In this document: positions 1-9,958 of the stretch, piece by piece
Layout: every line of letters begins with the position of its first letter
Position numbering within the stretch: position 1 is the first letter of the stretch
Assembly: GCF_039941195.1 (NCBI RefSeq)
Contig: NZ_JBDVFA010000060.1
Location: 62,001 to 126,000 of the forward strand
DNA: 64,000 nt
Source of the DNA: Aurantibacter_A sp039941195
GTDB lineage: Bacteria; Bacteroidota; Bacteroidia; Flavobacteriales; Flavobacteriaceae
Direction: 5' to 3'
Notes under the pieces: model-generated
What the model was told of the DNA's origin: nothing
The model's input: only the letters and a program-made list of their open reading frames with translations
Databases searched by the model: none
Translations under genes and position numbers: made by a program

Positions 1-1
1 A

Positions 2-526
2 AAAGTTGTATTAGTCGATGTTGATTTTATTCGACCAAACACTTCAAAACAGTTTAACCTCTTAAAAAGCAAAGGTATACTTGATTATTTAAGAGGAAAC
101 AGTGGCTTAACTGAAATTGTAAATTCAACTTCAATAAACAAGAATTTGAGTGTGGTTTCAGTAGGTATCAGAGATGGAGATGACCACACCAACCTTTTAT
201 TAAATGGCAAACTCGATTTACTTTTCGAATTTTTAAAGAACAAGTTCGATTTTGTTATTATGGATGCACCTCCAATAGACCTGGTTGCTGATGTAAACCT
301 CCTAGCGGAATTTTGTGATGAGTCTCTATTAATGGTTAGACACGGTCATACACCAAAGCAAATTGTAAAACATTTTGAACATTCGCATGTTCTAAAAAGA
401 TTAAAGGATGTTTCGATAATCTTTAATGGTGTTAAAAAACGAGGCGCTTTAAACAAAGAAATAGGTTATGGATACGGTTATTCAGCTAAACATAGTCATA
501 AATATGAGTATATGCCAGATGAATAA
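2..526 (+). CDS. Wzc-like capsule tyrosine kinase, C-terminal part (5' truncated by window edge)
   Basis: The frame is open from base 2, so the N-terminal chain-length-determinant part lies outside the window. The visible 174 residues begin with LVDVDFIRP, which fits the Walker A' motif of bacterial tyrosine kinases (hydrophobic stretch, then DxDxR). A Walker B-like FVIMDAPP follows near residue 85. The C-terminus is rich in tyrosines (YGYGY, later YEY), as expected for the autophosphorylated tail that controls polymer length at the inner membrane. It sits first in an exopolysaccharide locus, 76 bases before an acyltransferase gene. The P-loop Walker A is not visible because it lies upstream. 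Family assignment is firm; the exact partner export porin is not in view. Confidence 0.85.
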   Translation, partial: KVVLVDVDFIRPNTSKQFNLLKSKGILDYLRGNSGLTEIVNSTSINKNLSVVSVGIRDGDDHTNLLLNGKLDLLFEFLKNKFDFVIMDAPPIDLVADVNLLAEFCDESLLMVRHGHTPKQIVKHFEHSHVLKRLKDVSIIFNGVKKRGALNKEIGYGYGYSAKHSHKYEYMPDE

Positions 527-602
527 AATAATGCCTTAAAGAGCGAATCAATAAATAATTAAATTATAACATTAAGTTGTAAGTTCAACATTCACGAACC
601 AA

Positions 603-1310
603 ATGAGCTTTAAAGAAAATTTAAAAGCATCTATAAAATCACAAGGTTGGCTTACCAAATTACTTCGTAATTACAGGGATGGGTTGCTCTTTACAAAATC
701 TTATAAACGAAGTATTAAAGGGACAAACAATAAATTAAACATTAACAATTCGGCTAGATTTGTTAATAGTAGCATTATAATTAACGGTAACAATAACACT
801 ATTAATATTGGAGCAGATTCATTTTTTAAGAATGTTGAAATCTTCATTAGCGGAAATTCAAATAGAATTGACATAGAGAAGCTCGTCTCTTTTAACAAAG
901 GAGGATCACTTTGGGTAGAGGATGAGCATTGTAAAATAACAATTGGTATGGAAAGTACCTTTGAGAATGCTCATATTGCAGCAACGGAATCTAATTCAAA
1001 AATTACAATAGGTTCAGATTGTATGTTTGCTTATGACATAGATGTACGTACTGGGGATTCACATGCAATTTTAGACAATAGCACTAAAAAAAGAATTAAT
1101 GCAGCTCAAAACGTGAATATTGAAGATCATGTTTGGATTGGCGCACACGTTTCGATACTTAAAGGGGCCTATATTGCCTCAAATAGTATTGTTGCTACCA
1201 GATCTGTAGTTACCAAAAAATTTGAACAAAGAAATATCCTTTTGGCTGGTATTCCAGCAGTAGCGATAAAAGACAATATCATATGGACAAGGGAACGCAT
1301 CCCTGATTAG
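603..1310 (+). CDS. Hexapeptide-repeat (left-handed beta-helix) O-acyltransferase
   Basis: The 235-residue protein has many short imperfect repeats of the [IV]-x-[IN]-G type (for example INGNNNTINIG, ITIGSD). Near the C-terminus is IEDHVWIGAHVSILKGAYI, the hallmark of LbH acyltransferases such as the serine or colanic-acid acetyltransferases. The end (SIVATRSVVTK, then ILLAGIPAVAIKDN) matches the usual coenzyme-A-binding turn of this family. It probably adds an acetyl group to a sugar of the polysaccharide built by the neighbouring glycosyltransferases. The first 60 residues look unrelated to the helix. The acceptor sugar cannot be told from sequence. Confidence 0.82.
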   Translation: MSFKENLKASIKSQGWLTKLLRNYRDGLLFTKSYKRSIKGTNNKLNINNSARFVNSSIIINGNNNTINIGADSFFKNVEIFISGNSNRIDIEKLVSFNKGGSLWVEDEHCKITIGMESTFENAHIAATESNSKITIGSDCMFAYDIDVRTGDSHAILDNSTKKRINAAQNVNIEDHVWIGAHVSILKGAYIASNSIVATRSVVTKKFEQRNILLAGIPAVAIKDNIIWTRERIPD

Positions 1311-1368
1311 AACAACAGGAACTTGTCAAATAATCGAAAACACATAACCATTAAATACCCGATTAACC

Positions 1369-2763
1369 TTGTTTGACCCTTTAAAAAATAGATTCATTTC
1401 GCCTCTGGTAAATTTCGTCAGAGACAAAATGGGAGGTGGACACGAACGTAGCGTAAAGGCTAAGAAAAACATTGCTGGATCATTAATAATTAAAGTGGTC
1501 AGCATTGCTATTAGCCTAATCGTTGTGCCGCTTACACTTAATTATGTTAATCCATCACGTTACGGTGTTTGGTTAACATTGAGCTCTATTGTGGCTTGGT
1601 TTAGTTTCTTTGATATTGGTATTACACACGGACTTAGAAATAAATTTGCCGAAGCAAAAGCTAATGGAGACGATGAAAGTGCACAAATTTATGTTAGTAC
1701 AACATATGGTATTTTAGCCATTGTATTTACCGCAGTTTGGTTAGTTTTTATTTTAATTAACCCTTTTTTAGATTGGTCTTCACTTCTTAAACTTGCACCA
1801 GAATACGCAACTGATGTATCTAAATTAGCTTTAATTGTATTTACATATTTCTGTTTGCAATTTGTGCTTCAGACCATAACAACAGTAATTACAGCAGACC
1901 AAGAACCCGCAAGAGCCTCATTAATTAATGTAATTGGGCAAGTTATAACGTTAATAGTTATTGTAATACTTGTACAGACTACCGAAGGCTCCCTTGTAAA
2001 CTTAGGTTTAGCACTATGCGTATCACCTTTAATAGCACTAGTAGGAGCAAATATCTTTTTCTTTAGAGGAAAATACAAAGCCTATCGACCTAAATTATCT
2101 AAAATAAAGTTTAGTCATGCAAAAGGCCTTTTTAATCTGGGAGTAATATTTTTCGTAATTCAAATTGCCGGACTAGTTCAATACGAATCTGCAAACATAA
2201 TTATCTCGAGAAGTTTTGGACCAAGCGATGTAACCTCTTACAACATTGTTTACAAATACTTTAATATTTTAAGTATGGGTTTCATGATATTCTTAACCCC
2301 ATTCTGGTCTGCATCTACCGAGGCATATTTGAAGAAAGAAATTGATTGGATAAAGAACAGCGTAAAAAAATACAACTACCTTAATCTAGCATTTTTTGCA
2401 GCGGGTATCGTTATGCTTTTTGGCTCAGAGACTATTTATAATCTTTGGTTAGGTAAAGACGTTGTGGATATTGACTTTGTTTTATCTTTCTGGGGGTTCG
2501 CCTTTTTTATGGTTTCGTTGTATGGTTCCAAATATGTTAGTTTCCTAAATGGCATTAGTGCCTTAAGAATGCAGTTTTGGGCAAGCATATTTAGCCCTAT
2601 CCTTTACTTAATTTTAGCGTATTTACTAATTGACTATTTTAATATTGGTGTACATGCAATGTTCATTGCAGCAATAATTGCAAACTTTAATGGTTTCATC
2701 TTAGCACCCTTACAATATCACATGATTATCAACAAAAAAAAGAAAGGTATTTGGGTAAGATAA
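1369..2763 (+). CDS. Wzx-like polysaccharide flippase (MOP superfamily)
   Basis: This is a strongly hydrophobic protein of up to 464 residues with about 12 predicted membrane segments. The opening after residue 25 (HERSVKAKKNIAGSLI, then VVPLTLNYVNPSRYGVW) is characteristic of polysaccharide-biosynthesis flippases. It should move the undecaprenyl-linked repeat unit across the inner membrane. The start given is a TTG; the first in-frame ATG is at 1429 (protein then 444 residues). Because the segment before it (FDPLKNRFISPLVNFVRDK) looks like a plausible amphipathic N-terminus, I keep the longer form with reserve. It is 19 bases before the next glycosyltransferase and surely in the same operon. 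Confidence 0.82.
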   Translation: MFDPLKNRFISPLVNFVRDKMGGGHERSVKAKKNIAGSLIIKVVSIAISLIVVPLTLNYVNPSRYGVWLTLSSIVAWFSFFDIGITHGLRNKFAEAKANGDDESAQIYVSTTYGILAIVFTAVWLVFILINPFLDWSSLLKLAPEYATDVSKLALIVFTYFCLQFVLQTITTVITADQEPARASLINVIGQVITLIVIVILVQTTEGSLVNLGLALCVSPLIALVGANIFFFRGKYKAYRPKLSKIKFSHAKGLFNLGVIFFVIQIAGLVQYESANIIISRSFGPSDVTSYNIVYKYFNILSMGFMIFLTPFWSASTEAYLKKEIDWIKNSVKKYNYLNLAFFAAGIVMLFGSETIYNLWLGKDVVDIDFVLSFWGFAFFMVSLYGSKYVSFLNGISALRMQFWASIFSPILYLILAYLLIDYFNIGVHAMFIAAIIANFNGFILAPLQYHMIINKKKKGIWVR

Positions 2764-2782
2764 TGAACAGAAGATTTTACAA

Positions 2783-3967
2783 ATGAATTTGAAAGATTTT
2801 AAAGCGAAATTAAAAAATAAAATTTGGCGGAACGTAAAAGCTTACTTCTACGATCAACGCATAGCGGATAGTACTTTAGTGCAAAATATTAATTTATCAA
2901 CTGCTCAAAACCAAAAAAAGGCTATTGTAAGTTATGTTACGTACAGTCATTTTAATGACTGGGAAAATAACAACATTGGTCGTACCCAGCCATTTGAAAT
3001 ACTTTCTATGGTAAAAGTACTCACAGAATTAAATTATGCAATTGATATTGTTGGTTGCCATGACCTTAAAACTTTAGATTATTTAAAACTTAAAAATTAT
3101 GACTTGATTTTCGGTTTCGGGGAAACTTTCTATCAATTAACGATGCTTCACCCCAATGCCAAGTCTATTTTATACATGACCGAACATCATCCTAATTTCA
3201 CAAAAATAGAAGAACAAAAACGGCTTGATTATTTTTACGATAGAAAGAAAAAGAAAGCGAATACGGTTAGAACAGGAAATTTCTATTGGGATCACCACAT
3301 GAAAAAAAAATATACTCATGTTATTACTATGAGTGAAACCGAACCTTTTAATACAGAATACACAAAACCGTTTAATATTTTTCCTACAGGGATTCTAAAC
3401 AACAACTTTAAATTGAAGCCTAAAAATCACGATTCAAGCAAGAAACATTTCTTATGGTTTGGATCCTATGGAGCTATACATAAAGGTTTAGATTTATTAT
3501 TTGATGTATTTCAAAAACATGATGACATAGTGTTGCACGTAGCAGGTTTTTACAAAGACGACAGACAGCTATTAGAATTTCCTAATAAAAAAAATATAAT
3601 TGATTATGAATATATTGATATTCAATCTAATCAGTTTCTAGAAATTATAGAAACTTGTACCTATTGTATTCTCCCCTCCTGTTCTGAAGGCTTTTCCACA
3701 GCTATTACCACCACAATGCGACATGGCCTTATCCCCATCGTAATGGAAAATACCGGGTTTAACAGGTTAAATGAGTTAGCGTTTTTTTTAAACGATTTTA
3801 ATATTGAATACATAGATAAACAACTCAAGGAGTATTCTACTAAAGACAGCGAATATTTAGCATCTTTAAGTGAAAAAGTCTTTTCTTTTGCTAATTCCAA
3901 TTTTTCGATTCACGCATTTGAAAGTAAGTTTAATGTTATTTTAAATCAAATACTTAAAAACGATTAG
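2783..3967 (+). CDS. Glycosyltransferase, GT4-like (exopolysaccharide locus)
   Basis: This 394-residue soluble protein looks like a GT-B glycosyltransferase. The C-terminal half carries the donor-binding pattern: HFLWFGSYGAIHKGLDLL near residue 220, a variant of the GT4 'G…KG' loop, then CTYCILPSCSEGFSTAITTTMRHGLIPIV. In the latter the E-x-(5-7)-E region is weak, with SEG present and the second Glu replaced in the usual 'EAMA' position. The N-terminal half is divergent. The stop codon directly abuts the next gene's ATG, so translation is probably coupled. It probably adds one sugar of the repeat unit; donor and linkage are unknown. Confidence 0.75.
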   Translation: MNLKDFKAKLKNKIWRNVKAYFYDQRIADSTLVQNINLSTAQNQKKAIVSYVTYSHFNDWENNNIGRTQPFEILSMVKVLTELNYAIDIVGCHDLKTLDYLKLKNYDLIFGFGETFYQLTMLHPNAKSILYMTEHHPNFTKIEEQKRLDYFYDRKKKKANTVRTGNFYWDHHMKKKYTHVITMSETEPFNTEYTKPFNIFPTGILNNNFKLKPKNHDSSKKHFLWFGSYGAIHKGLDLLFDVFQKHDDIVLHVAGFYKDDRQLLEFPNKKNIIDYEYIDIQSNQFLEIIETCTYCILPSCSEGFSTAITTTMRHGLIPIVMENTGFNRLNELAFFLNDFNIEYIDKQLKEYSTKDSEYLASLSEKVFSFANSNFSIHAFESKFNVILNQILKND

Positions 3968-5206
3968 ATGATCAATGTTGTTCATTTGCAAACCCACCTA
4001 CCATCTTCGGGAAATGCAGCTTATAGATTGCATCGCGCTCTAAACCAACATGGCGTACAATCAACCATGCTAACACTTTCTTCTGAAGTTTCTTGGGACA
4101 AGAATGTAGAAACCCTTGGTCTGAAAAATGAAATAATTGCTACTATTAATAGTAAATTTCATAGTGCACAAAGTAAAAAAACTGTGCCAGAATATGGATT
4201 ATTCTCTTATCCTATAATTGGTAATAACATTTCACAACACAACTTAATACAAGATGCTGATGTTATTTATTTTCATTGGACTCTTGCCGGATTTTTAAGC
4301 ATAAAAAACATGCGACAACTTGCAAAATTAGGCAAGCCAATTATAGTTTTCATGCATGATGTCTGGTATATTACAGGAGGGTGTCATTATAACTTCACTT
4401 GTAATAATTATCAAATCGACTGCTCTAATTGTCAGGTTTTTACCGAAAAAAACAAGAATTCATTATCAAAAAAAGGATTTCAAAAAAAGAAAGATTTTTA
4501 TTCAAATTTTAACAACTTAAGTTTTGCAGCTCCCAGTAGTTGGTTAACTAATATGGCTAAAGAATCAGCCTTAACAAAAAATAAACCAGTTTACCACATA
4601 CCCAATATAATTGACCATAAAGTTTTCAAACCAATAAATAAATTACAGGCTCGTGAAATTTTAAATCTAAATACAGAAGAAACTATAATTTCATTTGGTG
4701 CTGCATCACCAAACAGTCCGTATAAAGGATGGAATTATTTAAAAGATGCTCTAAATATATTAGCATCAAAAGTAGACTCCAAAAAAGTATCCGTACTATT
4801 ATTTGGAAGCGATTATGACCAAAGAGTAGTTGACGCCGTTCCTTTTAAGGTTAACTTTTTAGGATATATGAAAGATGACAGAGCAACTTCTTTAGTTTAT
4901 AATGCTGCAGATGTTTTTGTAGCTCCGTCCATGGCAGATAATTTGCCCACCACCGTAATGGAAAGTTTATGTTGTGGAACCCCTGTTGCTGGATTTAATA
5001 TTGGTGGAATTCCAGACATGATTCATCACAAAAAAAATGGATACCTCGCAGAATATAAAAATTCAACAGATTTAGCCGAAGGTATATTATATTGCTTACA
5101 AAACAATATACAAGGATATGCACCTCCGCTATTCGATACATTACCAATAATTAATAGTCATAAGGAACTGCATAAAGAACTGCTTTCAACCAATTCATTA
5201 ACTTAA
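3968..5206 (+). CDS. Glycosyltransferase family 4
   Basis: This is a 412-residue GT-B protein. The N-terminus MINVVHLQTHLPSSGNAA has the glycine/serine-rich acceptor-side loop. HDVWYITGGCHYNFTC, with a cysteine cluster (CSNCQVF) at about 138-160, is seen in a subgroup of WcaC-like GT4 enzymes. The donor site is clear: SFGAASPNSPYKGWNYL near residue 245 and FVAPSMADNLPTTVMESLCCGTPVAGFNIGG near 318-348, with the Glu of VMES. It starts immediately after the preceding stop. It is expected to extend the lipid-linked repeat unit at the cytoplasmic face. Confidence 0.85.
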   Translation: MINVVHLQTHLPSSGNAAYRLHRALNQHGVQSTMLTLSSEVSWDKNVETLGLKNEIIATINSKFHSAQSKKTVPEYGLFSYPIIGNNISQHNLIQDADVIYFHWTLAGFLSIKNMRQLAKLGKPIIVFMHDVWYITGGCHYNFTCNNYQIDCSNCQVFTEKNKNSLSKKGFQKKKDFYSNFNNLSFAAPSSWLTNMAKESALTKNKPVYHIPNIIDHKVFKPINKLQAREILNLNTEETIISFGAASPNSPYKGWNYLKDALNILASKVDSKKVSVLLFGSDYDQRVVDAVPFKVNFLGYMKDDRATSLVYNAADVFVAPSMADNLPTTVMESLCCGTPVAGFNIGGIPDMIHHKKNGYLAEYKNSTDLAEGILYCLQNNIQGYAPPLFDTLPIINSHKELHKELLSTNSLT

Positions 5207-5207
5207 T

Positions 5208-6518
5208 ATGGAAGAGGAAAGAGAAGTTTTATCTGAAATGTTAGCATCAAGAAATTCGCTAAGAAACCGCCAATTAGTAATTTTATTTTGGGCTGGTTTT
5301 TTAATTTATACGCTAGGCTTTTCGCTTTCAGCAGCACCAGAACCTAATTATGTGATTTGTGATCTATTAAGAATCACTGGAATAGGTCTATTTCTTATAT
5401 CATCACTGCTTGTGGTTGCCTTTAAATTTGAGAGTATCTATTTAGCACTACTGTTTTCGCTCTTAATGTTTTGGCAATTTTTCGTTATACTAAGGGGCTT
5501 AGAACTCGATTACGAAGGAGTTAAAAACATCCTTTTTAACCCACTTAATGGTGTATTTCTATACCTCACACCATTAATACTTTTATTACCAAGAAATCCT
5601 CAAACCCTTAAATTAATATTTAAAGTTATTATCATTTTAGGATTACTATTTATTGCCGAACTAGCATTAATGCATGCACCAATTATTGATCGTGAAAATA
5701 TAATGGGTAGAGATATTTTTGAGGTACTTGTTAAAATACTAGCGCTCCCAGCTGGATTCTTAATAATGACATACAATTACCATTCTAAGTCTATTAAATT
5801 TATAGCAATTGCTGTCATCTTACTAGCATTAGCTCTGGCCGGCTTTCGGGTCAGGCGTGGTTTAATTTTTATATTAGGCTTAATCTTAATTTTTGCCTTT
5901 CTTATCTTTCTATATATAAACAAAAGGCAATCGGTTCTCGTAGTTTTTTCTGTATTTGCAGGACTTTTATGTACCATATTAGGTCTTGGAGCATTTGGAA
6001 ATAGCGATATTGAATTTGTAAATAGGATAAAAGAGAGATTAGAAGAAGATACTAGAGGTGAAGTTGAACTCTATTACTATGCCGACATGGAAGCCGATGA
6101 TTGGCTCATGGGTAGAGGCATGAGAGGTATGGTGGCAGCACCCCCTGGTATAGATACTACTGGTGATTATACGGGCTACAGAGAAGGCATTGAGACTGAT
6201 TACCTTAATATTATTCTAAAAGGTGGAATAATCAGTCTAGGTTTATTATTGCTAATCGCAATTCCTGCAATGATAAAAGGTTTGTTTTTCTCAAACAATT
6301 CGCTTTCAAAAGCAGCGGGATTCTGGATATTACTATGGCTGGTATCACTATACCCCTCAACAGTAACAACCTTTAGCATGAATTATATACTGGTTTGGAT
6401 TGCTATTGGAATATGTTATTCACCTAAATATACTCAATTGAGCGAGGCAACATTAAAAGACTATTTCAAATACGATATTGAACCCGAAGACCAAGATGAT
6501 TCTTATCACTTAAATTAA
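5208..6518 (+). CDS. Wzy-like O-antigen/exopolysaccharide polymerase
   Basis: The 436-residue protein is almost entirely hydrophobic, with roughly 10-11 membrane segments. A larger extracytoplasmic loop (residues ~275-340) contains the GRGMRGM motif and acidic stretches. This architecture, together with position beside a flippase and glycosyltransferases, is that of Wzy polymerases and O-antigen ligases. It would join repeat units on the periplasmic side of the inner membrane. Primary sequence conservation in this family is very low, so the call rests on topology and context. It starts one base after the preceding stop codon. Confidence 0.7.
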   Translation: MEEEREVLSEMLASRNSLRNRQLVILFWAGFLIYTLGFSLSAAPEPNYVICDLLRITGIGLFLISSLLVVAFKFESIYLALLFSLLMFWQFFVILRGLELDYEGVKNILFNPLNGVFLYLTPLILLLPRNPQTLKLIFKVIIILGLLFIAELALMHAPIIDRENIMGRDIFEVLVKILALPAGFLIMTYNYHSKSIKFIAIAVILLALALAGFRVRRGLIFILGLILIFAFLIFLYINKRQSVLVVFSVFAGLLCTILGLGAFGNSDIEFVNRIKERLEEDTRGEVELYYYADMEADDWLMGRGMRGMVAAPPGIDTTGDYTGYREGIETDYLNIILKGGIISLGLLLLIAIPAMIKGLFFSNNSLSKAAGFWILLWLVSLYPSTVTTFSMNYILVWIAIGICYSPKYTQLSEATLKDYFKYDIEPEDQDDSYHLN

Positions 6519-6529
6519 AATTTAATTAG

Positions 6530-7846
6530 ATGCCCTCACCTAAAATTTTAATATTAAACCAACCCTTTGTTTCTGATACAGGAGGAGGAATAACACTTAG
6601 TAACCTATTTTCTAAATGGGATGCTGACCAAATTGCGGTTGCGAGTTCCGGTTATCTACTAACTGGTGATATTGCTAAAAACAGATGCAGCAACTACTAT
6701 CAACTGGGTTCAGAAGAAAGAAAATGGATATTTCCACTTAATTTATTCGGACGAACTTATGAAAGTGGTAAAGTAAACCTTTATAACCAATTCAAAGAAG
6801 AAGTAACTCCAGAAGAAATTGAAACCAAGTCTAGATCAAATTTTATTGAAAAATATATATCACCTATTTTTCATTATTCTGGTCTTTCACATTTTATTTC
6901 TAAAACCCAACTATCCCCAAAATTTTGCTCCTGGCTTTTAGAGATTAATCCAGATGTAATTTATGCTCAAAGTTCATCGCGAGAAGAAATATTATTTTGT
7001 ATTGCTGTACAAGAGTTTTTAAAAAAACCAATGGTATTTCATAAAATGGACGACTGGCTCACACTTGCCGGAAATAAAACTTTTATGAAAAATTATTGGA
7101 GAAAGAAGATAGATGGTGAATTCAAAGACCTATTAAACCATTCTGAACTTGTAATGAGTATAAGTGATTATATGGGTGAGGAATACTTGAGACGATACCA
7201 TAAAAAGTTTATCACTTTTCATAATCCAATAGACATTGATTTCTGGAAAACTGGGCAGAGAAGTGAATATGAAATCAACCAGAGCCCCACGATTATGTAT
7301 GCGGGTAGAATTGGTCTTGGTATCGACAATTCATTAATGACAATTGCTAGTGCTATTGATGCTGTAAACGAGCAATTAAATATGTCTATAAACTTTCTAA
7401 TTCAAGCGCAAGATGCGCCAGACTGGCTTACTGATTATAAATGTACTAAACATCAACATTTTGTATCATATAGTAATCTCCCAAAAGTTTTTGGCTCTGC
7501 AGACTTTATGATTTTACCATATGATTTTGATCCAGATGGACTTGCTTTTATTAAATACTCCATGCCCACTAAAGCATCTGAATATATGGCAAGTGGCACT
7601 CCGATTATCATTTTTGCCCCGGAAGATACCGCCTTGGTACAATATGCAAAAAAGAATGATTGGGCAGCTGTGGTAACCGAAAACAATACTGAAAAATTGG
7701 CCATAGAAATTAAAGATTTAATACAAAATAAGCACTTACGAGAGAAAATTGCCCATACGGCTAGAAATCTAGCAGAAAAGCGCCACAATACCGATATTGT
7801 GGCCAATGAGTTTAAAAAATGTATAGAAAGTGTTATTCAAGAGTAA
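6530..7846 (+). CDS. Glycosyltransferase, GT4-like
   Basis: The 438-residue protein begins with SPKILILNQPFVSDTGGGITLSNL, a GT-B N-terminal strand and glycine loop. The C-terminal Rossmann half shows IMYAGRIGLGIDNSLM near residue 260. It is followed by FGSADFMILPYDFD and MPTKASEYMASGTPIIIFAPEDT near 345-375, which corresponds to the E-x7-E donor-binding region (SEYMASG). It probably transfers one hexose or deoxysugar in the locus. The middle segment is long compared with typical GT4 members. It sits 11 bases behind the polymerase gene. Confidence 0.8.
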   Translation: MPSPKILILNQPFVSDTGGGITLSNLFSKWDADQIAVASSGYLLTGDIAKNRCSNYYQLGSEERKWIFPLNLFGRTYESGKVNLYNQFKEEVTPEEIETKSRSNFIEKYISPIFHYSGLSHFISKTQLSPKFCSWLLEINPDVIYAQSSSREEILFCIAVQEFLKKPMVFHKMDDWLTLAGNKTFMKNYWRKKIDGEFKDLLNHSELVMSISDYMGEEYLRRYHKKFITFHNPIDIDFWKTGQRSEYEINQSPTIMYAGRIGLGIDNSLMTIASAIDAVNEQLNMSINFLIQAQDAPDWLTDYKCTKHQHFVSYSNLPKVFGSADFMILPYDFDPDGLAFIKYSMPTKASEYMASGTPIIIFAPEDTALVQYAKKNDWAAVVTENNTEKLAIEIKDLIQNKHLREKIAHTARNLAEKRHNTDIVANEFKKCIESVIQE

Positions 7847-7892
7847 TAGTAACACGGCGTTTTAATTCGTTTTGCTGATTTAAGATAAATAT

Positions 7893-8804
7893 ATGCATCA
7901 TATAGTAATAGGTATACCAACTTACAAAAGACCAGAGATGTTGGCGAAATTAATACGCAGCATATACCTATCTATTTTTGATAGTTCAATTATCGGCAAA
8001 GTAGACATCTTGGTTGTCGATAATGACATAGATAAAAGTGCTGAAAAAGTTTCGAATGATTTAAGGAAAATCTGTCCGGTAAAATTTAATTTCATATACC
8101 ACAGTTTTGCCATTAAAGGATTATCGAATGTTAGAAATGAAATTCTCAAGGAATCAATTAAGTTGAATCCTAAGTATATTGTTTTTGTTGACGACGACGA
8201 ATATGTTACTAAAGACTGGTTAAATGAATTGGTTAAACTAGCAGAAAAGAATGATGCAGATATAGTTCAAGGTCCAAATATACCTGTTTTTGAAAGCAAC
8301 ATAAATGATAGCATTTCGCATCATTTTGATTATTTAGATTTTGATCACGATCAAAAAATATCGGATTTTGAAAGTAATAATGTGCTACTAAAAACCCAAT
8401 TTATAATAGAAAACAAACTGTCTTTTGATGAACGCTTTAATATTACAGGTGGTGAAGATTCGTATTTCGGAGTTCAAGCCATGGAAAAAAAAGCAAAAAA
8501 TTATTGGTCAAAAAATGCAGTGGTTTATGAAACCATACCTGATTCTAGAGCCAATTTATCATGGTTAATAAAAAGAACATTCAGAAGCGCTTCAACATAT
8601 ACATACATGTTAAAGCTGCAAAACAACGTTAAACTATTGGTTAAGAAAGTTGGGGTTAGCATGTTTTATTTATTAACAGGATTATTAGCGCTTCCATTTT
8701 CGCTTATTCCTTTTAAAAACAGATTTTGGGGCATTTTGGCTATTTCAGATAGTTTAGGTGCTTTATCGGGAATGATAAATTTAAGATACAATGAATATTC
8801 ATAA
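7893..8804 (+). CDS. Glycosyltransferase family 2 (GT-A)
   Basis: The 303-residue protein opens with IVIGIPTYKRPEMLAKLIRS, the classic GT2 nucleotide-binding start. The metal-binding DxD site is VDDDEY at residues 99-104 (D100, D102). A downstream GGEDSYFGVQA near residue 190 is the usual acceptor/catalytic 'ED' motif. The last ~60 residues are hydrophobic (LLTGLLALPFSLIPF) and probably anchor it to the inner membrane. It is the only clear GT-A enzyme of this locus; the others are GT-B. The sugar transferred is unknown. Confidence 0.87.
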   Translation: MHHIVIGIPTYKRPEMLAKLIRSIYLSIFDSSIIGKVDILVVDNDIDKSAEKVSNDLRKICPVKFNFIYHSFAIKGLSNVRNEILKESIKLNPKYIVFVDDDEYVTKDWLNELVKLAEKNDADIVQGPNIPVFESNINDSISHHFDYLDFDHDQKISDFESNNVLLKTQFIIENKLSFDERFNITGGEDSYFGVQAMEKKAKNYWSKNAVVYETIPDSRANLSWLIKRTFRSASTYTYMLKLQNNVKLLVKKVGVSMFYLLTGLLALPFSLIPFKNRFWGILAISDSLGALSGMINLRYNEYS

Positions 8805-8835
8805 TTAAAACTAAAATATTTTAGAATTACCACCA

Positions 8836-9927
8836 ATGAGAACTGCACTAATCATAAATATTCCGGCACCTTATCGCTTGCCAATGTATGAGATATTAAA
8901 CCAACGTTTTGGTGATGATTTCATGGTTATTTTCTGCGCTAATACCGAATCGAATAGAAAATGGAATATTGATGAATTACAATTCAAACATGTTTTTTTA
9001 AAAGAAAATGTACGGTTAAAAAAGGACGGCTTTAATTATGTGCATAATAATCCTGAGGTATTTAAAGTTTTAAAAAAATATAAGCCAGATAATGTAATCG
9101 CTACGGGGTTCAACCCTACTCATTTATATGGATGGATATATACACTGCTTTATCGTAAAAATTTCATTCCTATGACAGATGGTTGGCTCGGATCTGAAAA
9201 AGATTTATCGTGGGTACATACATTAATTCGTAAAATTGTTTTTAAAACATCTTCAACTTATATCGGAGCTAGTAAAAACAGCATGAAACTTTTTGAAGCA
9301 TATGGTATTGATAAAGACCGTATTTTTCAAAGTGCATTATGCATACATAATTCAAAGTTCGAGAACGATAAAAAATTTACGAATCGGAAGTATCATGTAA
9401 TGTATTCTGGTCAATTTACAGAACGAAAACTACCCTTATTTTTTGCAGATGTAGTCATAAAATTAGCTGACAAAATTGACGGATTTAAAGTTTTAATCCT
9501 AGGCAGTGGACCTTTAAAAGAAGAACTTTTTTCAAAATTGGATGCACATAATATTGATTATGATTTTCCAGGTTTTATTGCTCAAGAGGAGTTACCTAAG
9601 TTTTATTCAGAATCAAAAATATTTTTATTCACCACAAGAATGGATCCTTGGGGAGTTGTTGTAAATGAAGCTATGGCTAGTGGAACACCAGTGATAACGA
9701 CACCTTTTGCCGGTGTTGTTGATGATCTTTTGGTTAACAACCACAATGGTTTTGCAATAGATATTGACACTGATAAATGGGTACAAAAAACTGATGAAAT
9801 ATTAAAGAATGAGGAGAATTGGAAAAGGCTTAGCGAAAATGCAAAAAATAGAGTTCAAGAATTAAATTTCGATAATGCAGCTCAAGGAATTATAGATGCC
9901 ATAGCCCATATTGAGAATAAAAATTAA
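8836..9927 (+). CDS. Glycosyltransferase family 4
   Basis: This is a 363-residue GT-B enzyme. The N-terminus ALIINIPAPYRLPMYEIL is typical of GT4 enzymes that build exopolysaccharides in Bacteroidota. The donor-binding half contains VMYSGQFTERKLPLFF near residue 193 and IFLFTTRMDPWGVVVNEAMASGTPVITTPFAGVVDD near 262-300, including the conserved Glu of NEAMASG. The product should be a glycosidic bond on the lipid-linked repeat unit. Intergenic gaps of about 30 bases on both sides fit one long operon. Confidence 0.87.
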   Translation: MRTALIINIPAPYRLPMYEILNQRFGDDFMVIFCANTESNRKWNIDELQFKHVFLKENVRLKKDGFNYVHNNPEVFKVLKKYKPDNVIATGFNPTHLYGWIYTLLYRKNFIPMTDGWLGSEKDLSWVHTLIRKIVFKTSSTYIGASKNSMKLFEAYGIDKDRIFQSALCIHNSKFENDKKFTNRKYHVMYSGQFTERKLPLFFADVVIKLADKIDGFKVLILGSGPLKEELFSKLDAHNIDYDFPGFIAQEELPKFYSESKIFLFTTRMDPWGVVVNEAMASGTPVITTPFAGVVDDLLVNNHNGFAIDIDTDKWVQKTDEILKNEENWKRLSENAKNRVQELNFDNAAQGIIDAIAHIENKN

Positions 9928-9958
9928 TTCTAATAATCACAGAACATAAAAGCTAAAG

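Noticed and set aside
1568..1579. TTTGGTTAACAT, near-match to the operator
   Set aside because: It is inside the flippase coding region and lacks the second half-site.
4540..4551. TTGGTTAACTAA, near-match to the operator
   Set aside because: It lies inside a glycosyltransferase gene, one base off the palindrome, and far from any promoter.
7453..7806. A 117-codon open frame on the - strand
   Set aside because: It is antisense to a clear glycosyltransferase and has no recognisable domain.
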